A stretch of DNA of 63,618 bases from an uncultured Ruminiclostridium sp. (GCA_910579265.1 CAJTTE010000016.1:1-63618); one strand, 5' to 3'. Shown: positions 17,674 to 27,648, counted from the first letter of the stretch. The notes: generated by a model not told the origin, from the letters alone. Translations and numbers: made by a program.

Positions 17674-18831
17674 CTATTTATCGTCATCATCTACAAGTGC
17701 GGGTAATGTGATAATTTCCTTGCCCGCTATGCCTTGAAGGTCTCCACTCATTCCATATAGACTGTTAGTAATCTTTTGGATAATCTTTTCCTGGGCTGCC
17801 CAGCGTTTCTGGGCTTGCTTCTTTTCTAGTTCGAGTTGAGTCTTCATCTCGTCATAAGACTCCAAAATGTAATTGATGCGATTACTGAATTCGCCACCGG
17901 CTAGGTAATTGTAAATCATTTCGACCTTGATGTCTTTTCCTTGGGCGTTTCGGTTTGCGACAAAGACTTTTACCAAAACCTCCCTCAGAAGGGTAGCAAG
18001 CATAATTGCATATCTGGGCTTTACAAGCCATATGTTTTCCTTAAGCTGCTTATAATCATCACCGCCTCCGTCCGTAGGGCAAAATACTATAACCCCAATT
18101 TGAGCTTTCTCTGCCGCCAGTTCATCGTTTAGCTTGCTGCACCAATTTGACTGATAAGTTTTAGCGTTTTTACATTCCCAAAGTATAAGCCCGCAGTTCT
18201 GATAACGACGCTCGTTAACCACTTGGCGAATGTCAGAACCCCGCTCACCCTTTTTGACCTCTTCTATTGTATCAAATGGGAAAGCTTGACGGAGGTCTCG
18301 TTCTATATCCAGTTCAAGAATTTCGCCTTGCAGCTGTTGCGAGCCTTGTTCTGCTACCTGCTTTGCCGTAGTTAACTGCTCACGCAAACGGTTGATGGTT
18401 TCCTCTTGCTCGCGGATTTTAGTGTTAAAATCCTCAGATGCACGCTTTGCCGCTTCCTCGCGAATATCTTTTTCCTTTTCGAGTAGTTCCTTTCGAGCAT
18501 CGAGTTTTGCATCAGCACAAGCTTGTTTTGCCTTAGACAATTCCTCAAGCAAATCAGTTAACTGCTTGCGAAGTTCCTTTTCGTTCTCTTTAGATGATGC
18601 GGCTTCGCTTCGCAAACGCTCAGACTCTATGGCCGCCTTCTCCTTTGTTTCAGCCACGGCAGCCCGTACGGCCTCTTCTCTCAATACTACGGACTGCTCG
18701 TCATATTCCTTGCGCAGTGTTTCCGACTGCTCCGTTTTTGCTCGAAGCAGCTCTTCCTCAATCTGACGCTGTATGGCGTCAGAAATTTCAAATTGTTTCT
18801 TGCAATACGGGCAAGTAATCGATGTGTTCAT
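17674..18831 (-). CDS. DUF2130 protein, candidate PD-(D/E)xK nuclease
   Basis: 385 residues with a GGAG site before the ATG. It starts with a zinc-knuckle-like CPYC (residues 7-10), then a long Glu/Lys/Arg coiled coil (about 20-175), then a conserved C-terminal domain. In that domain GERGSDIRQVV is followed by GLILWECKNAK: an Asp and a later ExK triad on beta strands, the pattern of PD-(D/E)xK nucleases. DUF2130 proteins are widespread, but their function is not established to my knowledge. It is the last gene of the five-gene modification/restriction operon, 24 bases after vsr, so a role as an effector nuclease or DNA-end factor is inferred. Catalysis is not proven by the motif alone. Confidence 0.78.
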   Translation of the reverse strand: MNTSITCPYCKKQFEISDAIQRQIEEELLRAKTEQSETLRKEYDEQSVVLREEAVRAAVAETKEKAAIESERLRSEAASSKENEKELRKQLTDLLEELSKAKQACADAKLDARKELLEKEKDIREEAAKRASEDFNTKIREQEETINRLREQLTTAKQVAEQGSQQLQGEILELDIERDLRQAFPFDTIEEVKKGERGSDIRQVVNERRYQNCGLILWECKNAKTYQSNWCSKLNDELAAEKAQIGVIVFCPTDGGGDDYKQLKENIWLVKPRYAIMLATLLREVLVKVFVANRNAQGKDIKVEMIYNYLAGGEFSNRINYILESYDEMKTQLELEKKQAQKRWAAQEKIIQKITNSLYGMSGDLQGIAGKEIITLPALVDDDDK

Positions 18832-18855
18832 ATCATTTCTCCTTGGTTAGCGTAC

Positions 18856-19272
18856 TTAATCATCTATAAGTAAACCGCTAATTTTTATAAGCAGTAAAGG
18901 CAGGTTCTTCTTTTTTAGTTCACACTCCCAAATTCGTAAAACAGTCCATCCTCGTCGTTCAAACTCTTCAGTAACTGCTTTATCATGCGCTTTGTTTCTA
19001 TTTTGCTTTTCTGCCCAAAACTCTTCATTCTGCTTAGGATGAGTATTCCTACAGTCGTGGCCATGCCAAAAGCATCCGTCGACAAATACAGCGATTCGCT
19101 TCTTTGGAAAAACAAAGTCAGGATGACCCTTAACCGAGTAATTACGCCGCCAACCTTTTATTCCATACTTGGTAAAAATCTCAATAAGACGAAGTTCCGT
19201 GGTTTTGTTGCCCTTGGAGCGAACCTTGCTCATTACCGCCGAACGCATCGCTTTGTCGTACACATCAGACAT
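18856..19272 (-). CDS. vsr: very short patch repair endonuclease (Vsr)
   Basis: 138 residues, the usual length. It has the family marks: MSKVRSKGNKTTE at the start, catalytic Asp52 in KGHPDFVFP, zinc-site residues in DGCFWHGHDC and C117, and RGWTVLRIWECEL near the end. Vsr nicks next to T:G mismatches produced by deamination of 5-methylcytosine, protecting sites that cytosine methyltransferases modify. Its place in an operon with two m5C methyltransferases fits exactly. GAGGTGAG precedes the ATG. Some Vsr relatives act as restriction enzymes of m5C systems, which is an alternative here. Confidence 0.9.
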   Translation of the reverse strand: MSDVYDKAMRSAVMSKVRSKGNKTTELRLIEIFTKYGIKGWRRNYSVKGHPDFVFPKKRIAVFVDGCFWHGHDCRNTHPKQNEEFWAEKQNRNKAHDKAVTEEFERRGWTVLRIWECELKKKNLPLLLIKISGLLIDD

Positions 19273-19291
19273 ACTATCTCACCTCGATTTG

Positions 19292-22200
19292 CTAAATAGG
19301 AAGGATTATCGGGTAACGGCCTTTGATGACACTATGCATTATAACATCGATTTCACCGACCAGTTGCACATATTCAAGCAGCTTGTTTATAAGATCAAGA
19401 AAGCCGCCCATATCGTCTGCCGTAAAAGAGCAATGTGTGAAGTTGTAAGAGTTGAACTTCATCCAAACGTTTTTAATAACCTCATATCCGGAAATATTTA
19501 TCCGTTGCGCATCGAGCGGGCAAGGGATGGTTATGTTTACCCGCCCGTCCGTCAATACGACAGTTTCGTTATCTTCATCAAACGGCTGTATTGCTTTCGT
19601 CCACAACAACCTAAAATCACGGGGTACTTGAGATTTAAGTGCGTCATAATCAAAACACGCAAGGTTTTGCGGTATATAGCCTCTTTTCTCCAATTTAGCT
19701 ACCTTGCGGCCAAGCGCCGCCAACTGCTGAAAAATAATAGCATCTTTGATCATAGGAATACGCGGACGCATATCGGAACGATTAACGGTGAATAATGCTC
19801 CTTCGAACTCATCAAGATATACCTGCGAACACAGAACGGCAAATGTGTAAAATACAACCTCGCTTGTTAGGTCAACACCGTCTAATTCCAATATTTCCGA
19901 CAATTGCTCACAAAGCCTATCATTTATGTTACCGGCAAGCGTCGTGCTATTTTTATCTATAGGATACTGATTAAGATATATGAATGAATTCCCGCGACGG
20001 CATAAATCGTTGTCAGGATAATACCAGCAGAATGATGCAAAAGGTCTCAAGCAATCCTTCTGATCTTTCGGTGAATGTGATAGCGCAAATCCAACGGTTT
20101 TAACATCTGCATATGCCTTGCCGATTTCAGGGCGTCGTCTTGTTCCACCGCCTCCAACATGACTAAACTTTTTCAGTAAATCCTGCCAAAGAAACGCCTT
20201 CATAGATAAAAAAGGACGAAATGAATAATCGACAATATTCTGATCAAGTATTGTATCGACAGCTTGTATACTGCCAAATTCTTTAAGTGATTCCGCAAAA
20301 GCAATCGTTTCAGCTTTCTGCGGAGGCTTATCCTGAGATCTCAACCACTCTTCGGTTGCTAGCGTTCTGCGCTGCATAATATCTTTACTGCGTCGTTTTA
20401 ACATCGGGGTTTTTAAGTGTGTAAAAATGCTTGAAGGCGCAAGTTTTACCCCAGAACAATAGTTTTTAAAAATAGCGTTTGGCTCCGATTCTCCGCTTAC
20501 AGGCCAGTATGAATCATATAACTCTTTATTAAAAGGTAATGACGGACGCAAAGCATAACTTGATCCATCAATCTCATGAGAAGTAAACATTACCAAAGAA
20601 GCGGTGATATCTTGCTCTAACCATGCTTCCTTTTCAAATTTAGAGAATCGCGAAATATCAAAAAAGCGAAACGTACTCATCGGCGCAGTTTCACCATAGT
20701 GTCTCATGGCGATTAGAATCGCTCGCCCTTGTTGCGTTTTGAACATACTATCCGAGCGGATGCCAGCCCTTGCGTCCGCATCTACCGCGACTACCCACGC
20801 CGCCGAAAAATGCTCGGTTACATACTTCCGTGCATACTTGTACGACTCGGCTTCAAGGAACGTCGCCGGGACAATATATGCCAATACCGAGTGATTATGG
20901 GAGTGTTCTAACATTTCGCATCCCCATCTTAAAAACTGCAAATAGGGATTATTAATCTGCTTTTGTATATTCTGCCGACCATGTCGATTTTCAACCGGTG
21001 GGCGAAAGTCATCCATAAGAGACCGTATCTTGGAAAAGTCTGCTCCAAGGTTTGTCTTTGACGAATCCGACGAAGGAGGATTGCCAATAACAAGCGTTAT
21101 TGGACGCGATGATAATTCACGAACTCGATTAAGTTCAAAACCCTCGACAGTATTAGTGTTTGCGTCTTCTCCTCCGAAAACATAATCGCTCAAAGTATTA
21201 GCAAGAAGCAACTCATTACTGGAACGACCGCCATTTATTTCCTGATTAAGAACGGCCATACGATAGTTAGCAAGCATATACGGCGCAGGCAAAATTTCGA
21301 TACCACACAAAGTATATGCCCCGTGGTGAACGTCATTTAGTCTAATACGCTCTAAAAACGAACCGGTTCCTGAGCACGGGTCGATTAAAGTGTTTCCATC
21401 ATCAAAAATGCTTGCGCCATTAAAATTCCTACGTACTACAACATCAACTAAGCGTACGACGAAGTCGGCAAGTTCACTTGGCGTATAATAAGCACCATAG
21501 TCGAAACGGGAACGAGGGTCAAACTTAGAAAGAAATAATTCAAACAATTTATGATAATCCGGTCTTTGGCGTTGTTGATCCGTCATGTGAACAAAAGACA
21601 GAAAGCTAATGCATTCATCTGTCCATGATATAATAAAATTGTCGTCATCTCTGTGATCATTAATATAATGGATTATCGTAAGAAACGGTCGAAGCGCTTG
21701 TCCGTCAACAATATCCTTATACAAATATTCACGAATCTTTCGCTCTTTTTCCATTGGAGAATCAGAGTCAGTACACTCTACACGATGTGCATATAATAAC
21801 GCAAACATAATCACCTGAGCGGCGAAGTCGGCAAAAACCTTATCTTGCCGCATATTCTGATCGTTATGATCGTACACCAAGTCACGCAGTTCTCTAAGAA
21901 GTGAGATAGCACTCCGTTCCGCATCATTCATTGCTTCATCTAAGGCGATACTCAAATACCGCAAAATTTCATAGGAAAGATATCGCGTTCTTAAGGCAAC
22001 CTGCTCAACCAAACCTCCTTCGTCGCAATACTGAGGGGATGGTTCGGCGAAAAAGCGACGCATCATTGTCTCAAACTGAAGATTAGGCGTCAGACGAGAC
22101 CAATCAGGTCGATTCATTCGTGTCTTGTCAATTAAGGATATTAGCTGCGGTCTAACACCTTTGTCAAAAGAATAAACAAAGTCTATGCCATCAGTGACTA

Positions 22201-22552
22201 TCAATTTATGCCCCAGCGACAAATAGCGGTTGAATTGATGTTCGTGTTGAGTAACGTCAAAATCCGTTTGGGTAAGCCCCTTTGCTTCAATATAGCCATA
22301 CACGCCAAGAGTATTTCTATCATGAATACGCCAATCAGGACGTCCCATCCCCGCCTGGTTGCGAGGCTCAAGAACAACCACGATATCAGGACTTCCATTG
22401 AGTTCTATTGCTAAATCTTTAAACAGCTTATCTAATGGAGGACGGAAAGATAGTTCGGCCGTATGCTGGTTATCTGCAATAGCATCATTATATTCTCTCT
22501 GAAGAGACCTTAAATAATCTTTGATAATTGTCTGATAGGACACGCTTCTCAC
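19292..22552 (-). CDS. fused restriction/adenine-type methyltransferase (type IIG-like)
   Basis: 1086 residues, GTG start overlapping the upstream stop (GTGA). N-terminal residues 70-91 read GRPDWRI...GYIEAKG, a PD-(D/E)xK nuclease signature (D73, E89, K91). A helical spacer follows, then an N6-adenine-type methyltransferase with YGAYYTPSELADFV, motif I DPCSGTGSFL (391-400) and motif IV NPPS (491-494). The C-terminal 500 residues should hold target recognition. This order is that of type IIG enzymes, or of type ISP enzymes without the helicase; I see no helicase motifs. The fourth motif-IV residue is Ser instead of the usual aromatic, which is unusual. It lies between two m5C methyltransferases and vsr, so it is probably the restriction component of the operon. 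Confidence 0.82.
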   Translation of the reverse strand: MRSVSYQTIIKDYLRSLQREYNDAIADNQHTAELSFRPPLDKLFKDLAIELNGSPDIVVVLEPRNQAGMGRPDWRIHDRNTLGVYGYIEAKGLTQTDFDVTQHEHQFNRYLSLGHKLIVTDGIDFVYSFDKGVRPQLISLIDKTRMNRPDWSRLTPNLQFETMMRRFFAEPSPQYCDEGGLVEQVALRTRYLSYEILRYLSIALDEAMNDAERSAISLLRELRDLVYDHNDQNMRQDKVFADFAAQVIMFALLYAHRVECTDSDSPMEKERKIREYLYKDIVDGQALRPFLTIIHYINDHRDDDNFIISWTDECISFLSFVHMTDQQRQRPDYHKLFELFLSKFDPRSRFDYGAYYTPSELADFVVRLVDVVVRRNFNGASIFDDGNTLIDPCSGTGSFLERIRLNDVHHGAYTLCGIEILPAPYMLANYRMAVLNQEINGGRSSNELLLANTLSDYVFGGEDANTNTVEGFELNRVRELSSRPITLVIGNPPSSDSSKTNLGADFSKIRSLMDDFRPPVENRHGRQNIQKQINNPYLQFLRWGCEMLEHSHNHSVLAYIVPATFLEAESYKYARKYVTEHFSAAWVVAVDADARAGIRSDSMFKTQQGRAILIAMRHYGETAPMSTFRFFDISRFSKFEKEAWLEQDITASLVMFTSHEIDGSSYALRPSLPFNKELYDSYWPVSGESEPNAIFKNYCSGVKLAPSSIFTHLKTPMLKRRSKDIMQRRTLATEEWLRSQDKPPQKAETIAFAESLKEFGSIQAVDTILDQNIVDYSFRPFLSMKAFLWQDLLKKFSHVGGGGTRRRPEIGKAYADVKTVGFALSHSPKDQKDCLRPFASFCWYYPDNDLCRRGNSFIYLNQYPIDKNSTTLAGNINDRLCEQLSEILELDGVDLTSEVVFYTFAVLCSQVYLDEFEGALFTVNRSDMRPRIPMIKDAIIFQQLAALGRKVAKLEKRGYIPQNLACFDYDALKSQVPRDFRLLWTKAIQPFDEDNETVVLTDGRVNITIPCPLDAQRINISGYEVIKNVWMKFNSYNFTHCSFTADDMGGFLDLINKLLEYVQLVGEIDVIMHSVIKGRYPIILPI

Positions 22553-23595
22553 TTCTTTCTATTATAATAAGTTATGATACTTTCACCTATTACTTTTGCT
22601 AATTTTGGAGGTACGGCATTTCCAATTTGTCGCGCAATTTCCACCTTTGTTCCCTTAAATAAATAATCCAATGGAAATGTCTGTAATAACGCGCCTTCAC
22701 ACAAGGAAATGCTCCTCGGTTGATCAGGGTGTCCAAACAAACCTCTTGTAAAGCTATCAAATCTTGCGGTAATAGTAGGAGCGACATCATCCCATGACAT
22801 GCGTCCGTAAACATTGCGATGTCCGATTTTAGCGCTATCAACCTTATGGCAATCGGCTAATAATTCCCTTGGAAGAAAGTCACGTCCTTGACCTTGTTTC
22901 AGGGCGTTTATCCGTTTTAGGTTTATAGTAGATAAACGGTCGCGCCTATGCAACGGATAATCTGGGTGCGGCTTTCCATCTTCGGGAGGCGGGGGAAGAA
23001 ATCCTATAGTATCCCGAACAGTTCGCTTTTCGCCCGTTGGCTTAGGGAACGAATAAGCAGAACCTATATCATTACGTTCGCCAACAATAACAATTCTCTT
23101 CCTACGTTGCGGAACACCATAGTCTTCGGCATCCATAAGTTGCTTATGGACGTTATATCCTATGGACTCCATCTTTGATATTAACTCGGAAAGAATAGCT
23201 TTGCCACGCTTTCCTTGAATGCCAGAAACGTTCTCCATAACGAAAAACAACGGTCTTACCTCGTCGACAAGTCTTCCATAAAGAAGAACCAGTTCGTTTC
23301 GGCTATCGTTGTCTTCGCCAATACGCTGAACGGAAAAGCCCTGGCACGGCGGTCCCCCTGCAAGCAGAAAAAGTTCACCCTGTCTTATCCCAACTTGAGA
23401 AAGCAAATTCCCGTCTAACATATTACGGATATCCTCGCATATAGTACGATGGTTAAAATACTTAGGATTGCTTCGAAGTGTCTCGATGCATTTTTCGTCG
23501 ACATCAAAACTGAGAAGTATATCGAACCCTGCCTCGCTTAATCCTAACGACAAACCGCCGGCTCCAGAAAAACAATCAACACAAGTGAAACGCAT
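22549..23595 (-). CDS. DNA (cytosine-5)-methyltransferase
   Basis: 348 residues, close to the usual length. All main C5-methyltransferase motifs are visible: I (CVDCFSGAGGLSLGL, residues 5-19), IV with catalytic C84 in GGPPCQGFSVQR, VI ENV (121-123), VIII QRRKRIVIVG, IX (HRNVYGRMSWDDVAPTIT) and X (RQIGNAVPPKLA). It methylates cytosine C5 in an unknown sequence. AAGGAGG precedes the ATG and lies in the end of the upstream methyltransferase gene, one base away; its own stop overlaps the next start. It probably protects host DNA in a system with the fused nuclease and Vsr. Confidence 0.93.
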   Translation of the reverse strand: MRFTCVDCFSGAGGLSLGLSEAGFDILLSFDVDEKCIETLRSNPKYFNHRTICEDIRNMLDGNLLSQVGIRQGELFLLAGGPPCQGFSVQRIGEDNDSRNELVLLYGRLVDEVRPLFFVMENVSGIQGKRGKAILSELISKMESIGYNVHKQLMDAEDYGVPQRRKRIVIVGERNDIGSAYSFPKPTGEKRTVRDTIGFLPPPPEDGKPHPDYPLHRRDRLSTINLKRINALKQGQGRDFLPRELLADCHKVDSAKIGHRNVYGRMSWDDVAPTITARFDSFTRGLFGHPDQPRSISLCEGALLQTFPLDYLFKGTKVEIARQIGNAVPPKLAKVIGESIITYYNRKK

Positions 23596-23596
23596 A

Positions 23597-24904
23597 CTAT
23601 GTTTTCCTCCTTGTGTTTTTAATACCTGCTATGACGCTCGAATACGAATTACTAACTGGTAATTCGACTACGCCAACTTCGGTTTTCATCTGATCAGCCG
23701 TCGGCTCTTTTGATATTAGTTCTATCAAAACGTCAACCGCAACACCGCAAGATAACAAAGGTGGGACTGCTTCCCCAATTTGGCGATATATATCGTCGGA
23801 TTTTCCTTCAAATTGAAATCCATCCGGAAAGCTTTGAAGTCGCGCCGCCTCCCGTGCAGTTAAACCCCTGTCTTGAACAGGGTGGGTGTACCTGCCGCTT
23901 GCCGGATTACGCGCGTAATGGGTTATGGTAATCGCCGGTCTATCCCAGCTAAGGCGACCGTACACATCATAAAAACCGTTAACTCGCGTAAGACATTCGG
24001 GTCCTTCACCCTCGGGAAGATTACCGCCGTCATGCGGAACTTTCTTTATAACATCAATAGTACTTTTTTTATGAGAAACCGCTCTATGCATCTGGTCAAA
24101 CGGATCCTTTTCGCCGGCAAGCAGCATTGGTAAATCACCGATTGCATTACGAACAGTCCTATAGTTTTCGGGTTTTAGATAGCCTTCGGGCAAAAGAAAA
24201 TTTTTCCGCATTCCTACAATAATAGATCGAAAACGTTCCTGTGGAACCCCGAATTCTGCCGCGTTATAGATGTTTTGTTTTACGATATAACCGGCGGCAT
24301 AAAACGATTCTCGAGCCTTACTGAAATACCTCCAATATCTTTGTGACAAAAATTCAGGCACATTTTCCATTAAAAAAACGTCGGGATTTACTTTGGAGAC
24401 AATTCGAGAAAAAGCAACAACTAAATTATTGCGCTCGTCGTCTTGGCTATCCCAATGCTTCTTTCGGTGTGAAGAAAAGCCCTGACATGGTGCGCAACCT
24501 ATGATAATCGTTGGTTTTTTTTCATCAAATCCCACGTCGTCCAAATAAACTTTGATACTCTTTTCGTTCTCCGCAATTTTGAGTATGTCTTCACATATGG
24601 TCTTCGTACCAAAATTCTTACTATATGTAGCAGCTGAAACGGCGTTAATGTCGCAACCACCCAAAAAGTGAAATACAGGTAGAATAGAGTTTATTGCGGC
24701 AAAACCAAGCGAAGTACCTCCGGCTCCGCTAAAGAAATCCAACACTTGAATCGGATTTGAATTAGTAGCTCCGGTGTAAAGAGGCGAAAACTCGGACAAT
24801 GCTTCTATTGCCGCCGCAAACAAGGCTGATTTTTCGTCACGAAAATCCGACGAGCTATTTTGATTTAATATTGCAGCTTGGTGCAATTCTGAAAACGTAT
24901 ACAT
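23597..24904 (-). CDS. DNA (cytosine-5)-methyltransferase, first gene of the operon
   Basis: 435 residues from the ATG at 24904, which has GGAGG 7 bases upstream; a GTG start 15 bases earlier would include that site. It has a 50-residue N-terminal extension, then motif I (DFFSGAGGTSLGF), catalytic Cys in CAPCQGFSSHRKK, VI (MENVPEF), VIII (GVPQERFRSIIVG), IX (YGRLSWDRPAITIT) and X (YRQIGEAVPPLLS). It is clearly different in sequence from the second methyltransferase, so the two probably modify different targets or the two strands of an asymmetric site. It opens the leftward operon. Confidence 0.93.
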   Translation of the reverse strand: MYTFSELHQAAILNQNSSSDFRDEKSALFAAAIEALSEFSPLYTGATNSNPIQVLDFFSGAGGTSLGFAAINSILPVFHFLGGCDINAVSAATYSKNFGTKTICEDILKIAENEKSIKVYLDDVGFDEKKPTIIIGCAPCQGFSSHRKKHWDSQDDERNNLVVAFSRIVSKVNPDVFLMENVPEFLSQRYWRYFSKARESFYAAGYIVKQNIYNAAEFGVPQERFRSIIVGMRKNFLLPEGYLKPENYRTVRNAIGDLPMLLAGEKDPFDQMHRAVSHKKSTIDVIKKVPHDGGNLPEGEGPECLTRVNGFYDVYGRLSWDRPAITITHYARNPASGRYTHPVQDRGLTAREAARLQSFPDGFQFEGKSDDIYRQIGEAVPPLLSCGVAVDVLIELISKEPTADQMKTEVGVVELPVSNSYSSVIAGIKNTRRKT

Positions 24905-25885
24905 CACTTTCACCTCCACACTTATAATTCAGTATTAAGCGTCTTTACAAAAGATTTCATTCTGATATACTTACTTTGCGTACCTATTAGCTAAATCGTG
25001 ATATTTTAAATTTGTATCGTAAACCAACACAGTAAAAATAATTCTTGGCTTCTTTTAATCAAGAATATATAGTTGCCGAGAGTCGGCTATGTTCTCAAAA
25101 TTCACCCATTACTCAAATGTAACGTCCCTCGCCTTGTTACTCATTTTGGATGCCTACGTTTCTTTTTACACGGTTTATTATATCATAAAAAGAATGGAAC
25201 AAAGCGGAATGATTTCTCTGAAACAAAACAATATTCCCAGACATTAAAATAATCTTTTCCTTTTTACTTTCTCCGAGGTTATTATAACATATTTTGCTCT
25301 TGAACACAAGAGTTTTCACTGTTTTAGCAAGGAAATCAATTTTTATTATCGTTCATTAAATTAGTGTTATGCCAAGTAAACATTCTATTATATTTTTATT
25401 TTAAAACGACTATCCTTGATCTGGTGTTGCTTTTTAAGTTTTTATAATATTAATTGTAGTTTTACAAAAAATATTAGGATTACTTTAATCCATTTTGTCT
25501 CTATCCCTGCACCAATCATTTTCAAAATAAATATCAAGGATATGACGAAGATTATATAAGCTAGTATATTCGCCTACGACGGAGCAATTCTCCCGCTCTT
25601 AATTAGCGTTTTAAAATGTAATAATACCATTCGCTTGATTTCACCTTTTACTTTCAAATTCACTACTGATAGGTATGTCGTTTATTTATACTATGCTAGT
25701 AAAGCTTTTACTTCGATTACGAATGCGGTTTGTTTTTCAATCCGATTCTATCTATTTTCCATTTCTGATACCGTATCCATAGAATTTCGAGATGATATGT
25801 ACTATAAATAATCTTTAACATCATTTTTGTTATTCGCTTCGTTATTTATGCATCCAAAATGTTTTACCACAGACAAACATTAATA
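24905..25885. other. AT-rich intergenic stretch between R-M operon and recombinase
   Basis: About 1 kb with no convincing gene: the open frames are short and lack ribosome sites. It must hold the leftward promoter of the methyltransferase operon, but I cannot pick out one convincing -35/-10 pair. Low GC and lack of genes fit a mobile-element junction, and an attachment site may lie here, but I could not identify one. Confidence 0.55.
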
Positions 25886-25914
25886 TTGACAATTACAATT
25901 AGGTATGTTATCAT
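25886..25914 (+). promoter_or_regulatory. sigma-A promoter of the serine recombinase gene
   Basis: TTGACA (25886-25891), 17 bases, TATCAT (25909-25914), ending 32 bases before the start codon. The -10 runs into ATGATCAT, inside a loose dyad (GTTAT ... ATAAC at 25907-25927), a possible operator. Confidence 0.7.
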
Positions 25915-25946
25915 GATCATTAATAACTCATGTCCCGAGGTGAAAA

Positions 25947-27617
25947 ATGGATATTTATACAGTCGCTTCCCAAATGAAAACAGAACGGAAAACTATTTTT
26001 GATTTAAAACTGAGAGTTACGTATTACGCCCGCGTCTCCACTACTACGGAAGTACAGGAAAACTCTATAGAAAATCAGATTTCTTTTTTTGAGGATATGA
26101 TAAAACAAAATCCGAACTGGGAATATATAGAAGGCTATGTAGACAGAGTAAGGGGAGAAAGTGCCGAGAACAGAGAAAACTTTATGAAAATGGTGAACGA
26201 CGGCAAACATGGCAAGTTTGATTTAATCCTGACAAAAGAGGTAAGTCGTTTTGCCCGTAACACCATAGACAGTTTGACATATACAAGAGATTTGTTAAGG
26301 GCGGGAGTCGGCGTTTTTTTTCAAAATGATAATATTTGCACCATAGACACAGATAGTGAATTTAGATTAACTATTATGTCCTCCATGGCGGCCGACGAAG
26401 TACGCAAGCTTTCCGAACGCGTAAAATTCGGACATAAAAAGGCTATTGAAAACGGACATGTTTTAGGAAATAACCGTATTTTTGGATATGATAAGCAAAA
26501 TTGTAAGCTAACCATCAACGAAAAAGAAGCAGAGATGGTTAAAATGATATTTGAGTTATATTCGTCGGAACAATATAGCGTAAAAAAAATCGAACAAATA
26601 ATATTTGATAAAGGATACAGAGGAAGGAACGGCACACGGATTCATCACAATACGATCTCCGGTATCATTCAAAACCCAAAATATAAAGGATACTTTTGCG
26701 GAAATAAGGTTAAAACAATAGATTACCGCACCAAAGAACAACGCTTCTTGCCCGAAGAAGAATGGATCATGTATAAAGACGAAAATATCCCCGCCATCGT
26801 ATCTGAAGAAATATGGGATAAATGCAATAAGCTTTTCAAAGAAAGAAGCGCGATCGTTAAAAACAAAGGCAGCTCATTAAAAGATAAAAGCATTTTAACC
26901 GGAAAGATTTATTGTGCCGAGCATAACGTGCCGTATTGGAGAACAAGCTATTCAAACAGCATATCGAAAGGAAAGCCCATATATCAATGGCTATGTTGCG
27001 TTAAAAAGAGATTTAAATCCGAAGATTGCGCGTCTTTTAGTATAATGGAAGAAGATTTATATAAAATGTTATCTTGCTCTCTAAAGGATTTAAGCGGAAA
27101 TATCGACGCTTATGTTAAATCCTTCATGGAAATCTATAATGAAACAAACCAAATAAAATCGTTGCAAGCGGAAATTGACGATTTAACCATAAATCGCGAT
27201 AGAGAAAAAATAAAAAAGGAGAAACTGCTGGACTTATACGCAGACGGGATCATAAACAAAAAAGAATTTATGGAGCGTAACGATATCCTGGCAACGGTTA
27301 TTTCCGACTTGGAAAACAGCTTAAGAAAAATTAAAGAACGTCAGAACAATAAAGATGAAGTCATAAATGAAATAAAAGCGGTAGAAGGTTTTATAAAAAA
27401 ACACGATATGGATAATCTAACCGACGGACAAATTCATGAATTGATAAAAACAATTGTGGATAGGATATATGTCACGCCTATTGACCATAGCTCTATGAAG
27501 ATTGAAGTTCGCCTTAAAAGCGGCGGTACCAACGGATATATTTACGAGAGAGACAATAGGAGTTCGGGGAGGATTTTTAAGAAGATGATCGAATCCTATG
27601 AAAACAGCGCTAAGTAA
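25947..27617 (+). CDS. large serine recombinase (integrase)
   Basis: 556 residues, ATG with GAGGTGA upstream. The N-terminal resolvase domain has YYARVSTTT with the presumed nucleophile Ser31, then VSRFARNTIDSL and SSMAADEVRKLSERVKFG. The recombinase DNA-binding domain follows (NTISGIIQNPKYKGYF), then a degenerate zinc ribbon (YCAEHNVPYW ... WLCC ... C) and a C-terminal coiled coil of about 100 residues. This is the architecture of phage and conjugative-element integrases that join attP and attB through a covalent Ser-DNA link. It has its own promoter and terminator. It is probably the integrase of the prophage or island to its left, so one attachment site should lie close by. Confidence 0.9.
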   Translation: MDIYTVASQMKTERKTIFDLKLRVTYYARVSTTTEVQENSIENQISFFEDMIKQNPNWEYIEGYVDRVRGESAENRENFMKMVNDGKHGKFDLILTKEVSRFARNTIDSLTYTRDLLRAGVGVFFQNDNICTIDTDSEFRLTIMSSMAADEVRKLSERVKFGHKKAIENGHVLGNNRIFGYDKQNCKLTINEKEAEMVKMIFELYSSEQYSVKKIEQIIFDKGYRGRNGTRIHHNTISGIIQNPKYKGYFCGNKVKTIDYRTKEQRFLPEEEWIMYKDENIPAIVSEEIWDKCNKLFKERSAIVKNKGSSLKDKSILTGKIYCAEHNVPYWRTSYSNSISKGKPIYQWLCCVKKRFKSEDCASFSIMEEDLYKMLSCSLKDLSGNIDAYVKSFMEIYNETNQIKSLQAEIDDLTINRDREKIKKEKLLDLYADGIINKKEFMERNDILATVISDLENSLRKIKERQNNKDEVINEIKAVEGFIKKHDMDNLTDGQIHELIKTIVDRIYVTPIDHSSMKIEVRLKSGGTNGYIYERDNRSSGRIFKKMIESYENSAK

Positions 27618-27648
27618 CTTTAGTTTTATCTAAGCTACTGTTTAAAAT

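Noticed and set aside
25137..25319. 60-residue frame upstream of the recombinase on the - strand
   Set aside because: GTG start without ribosome site, very low-complexity sequence; not enough to call an excisionase.
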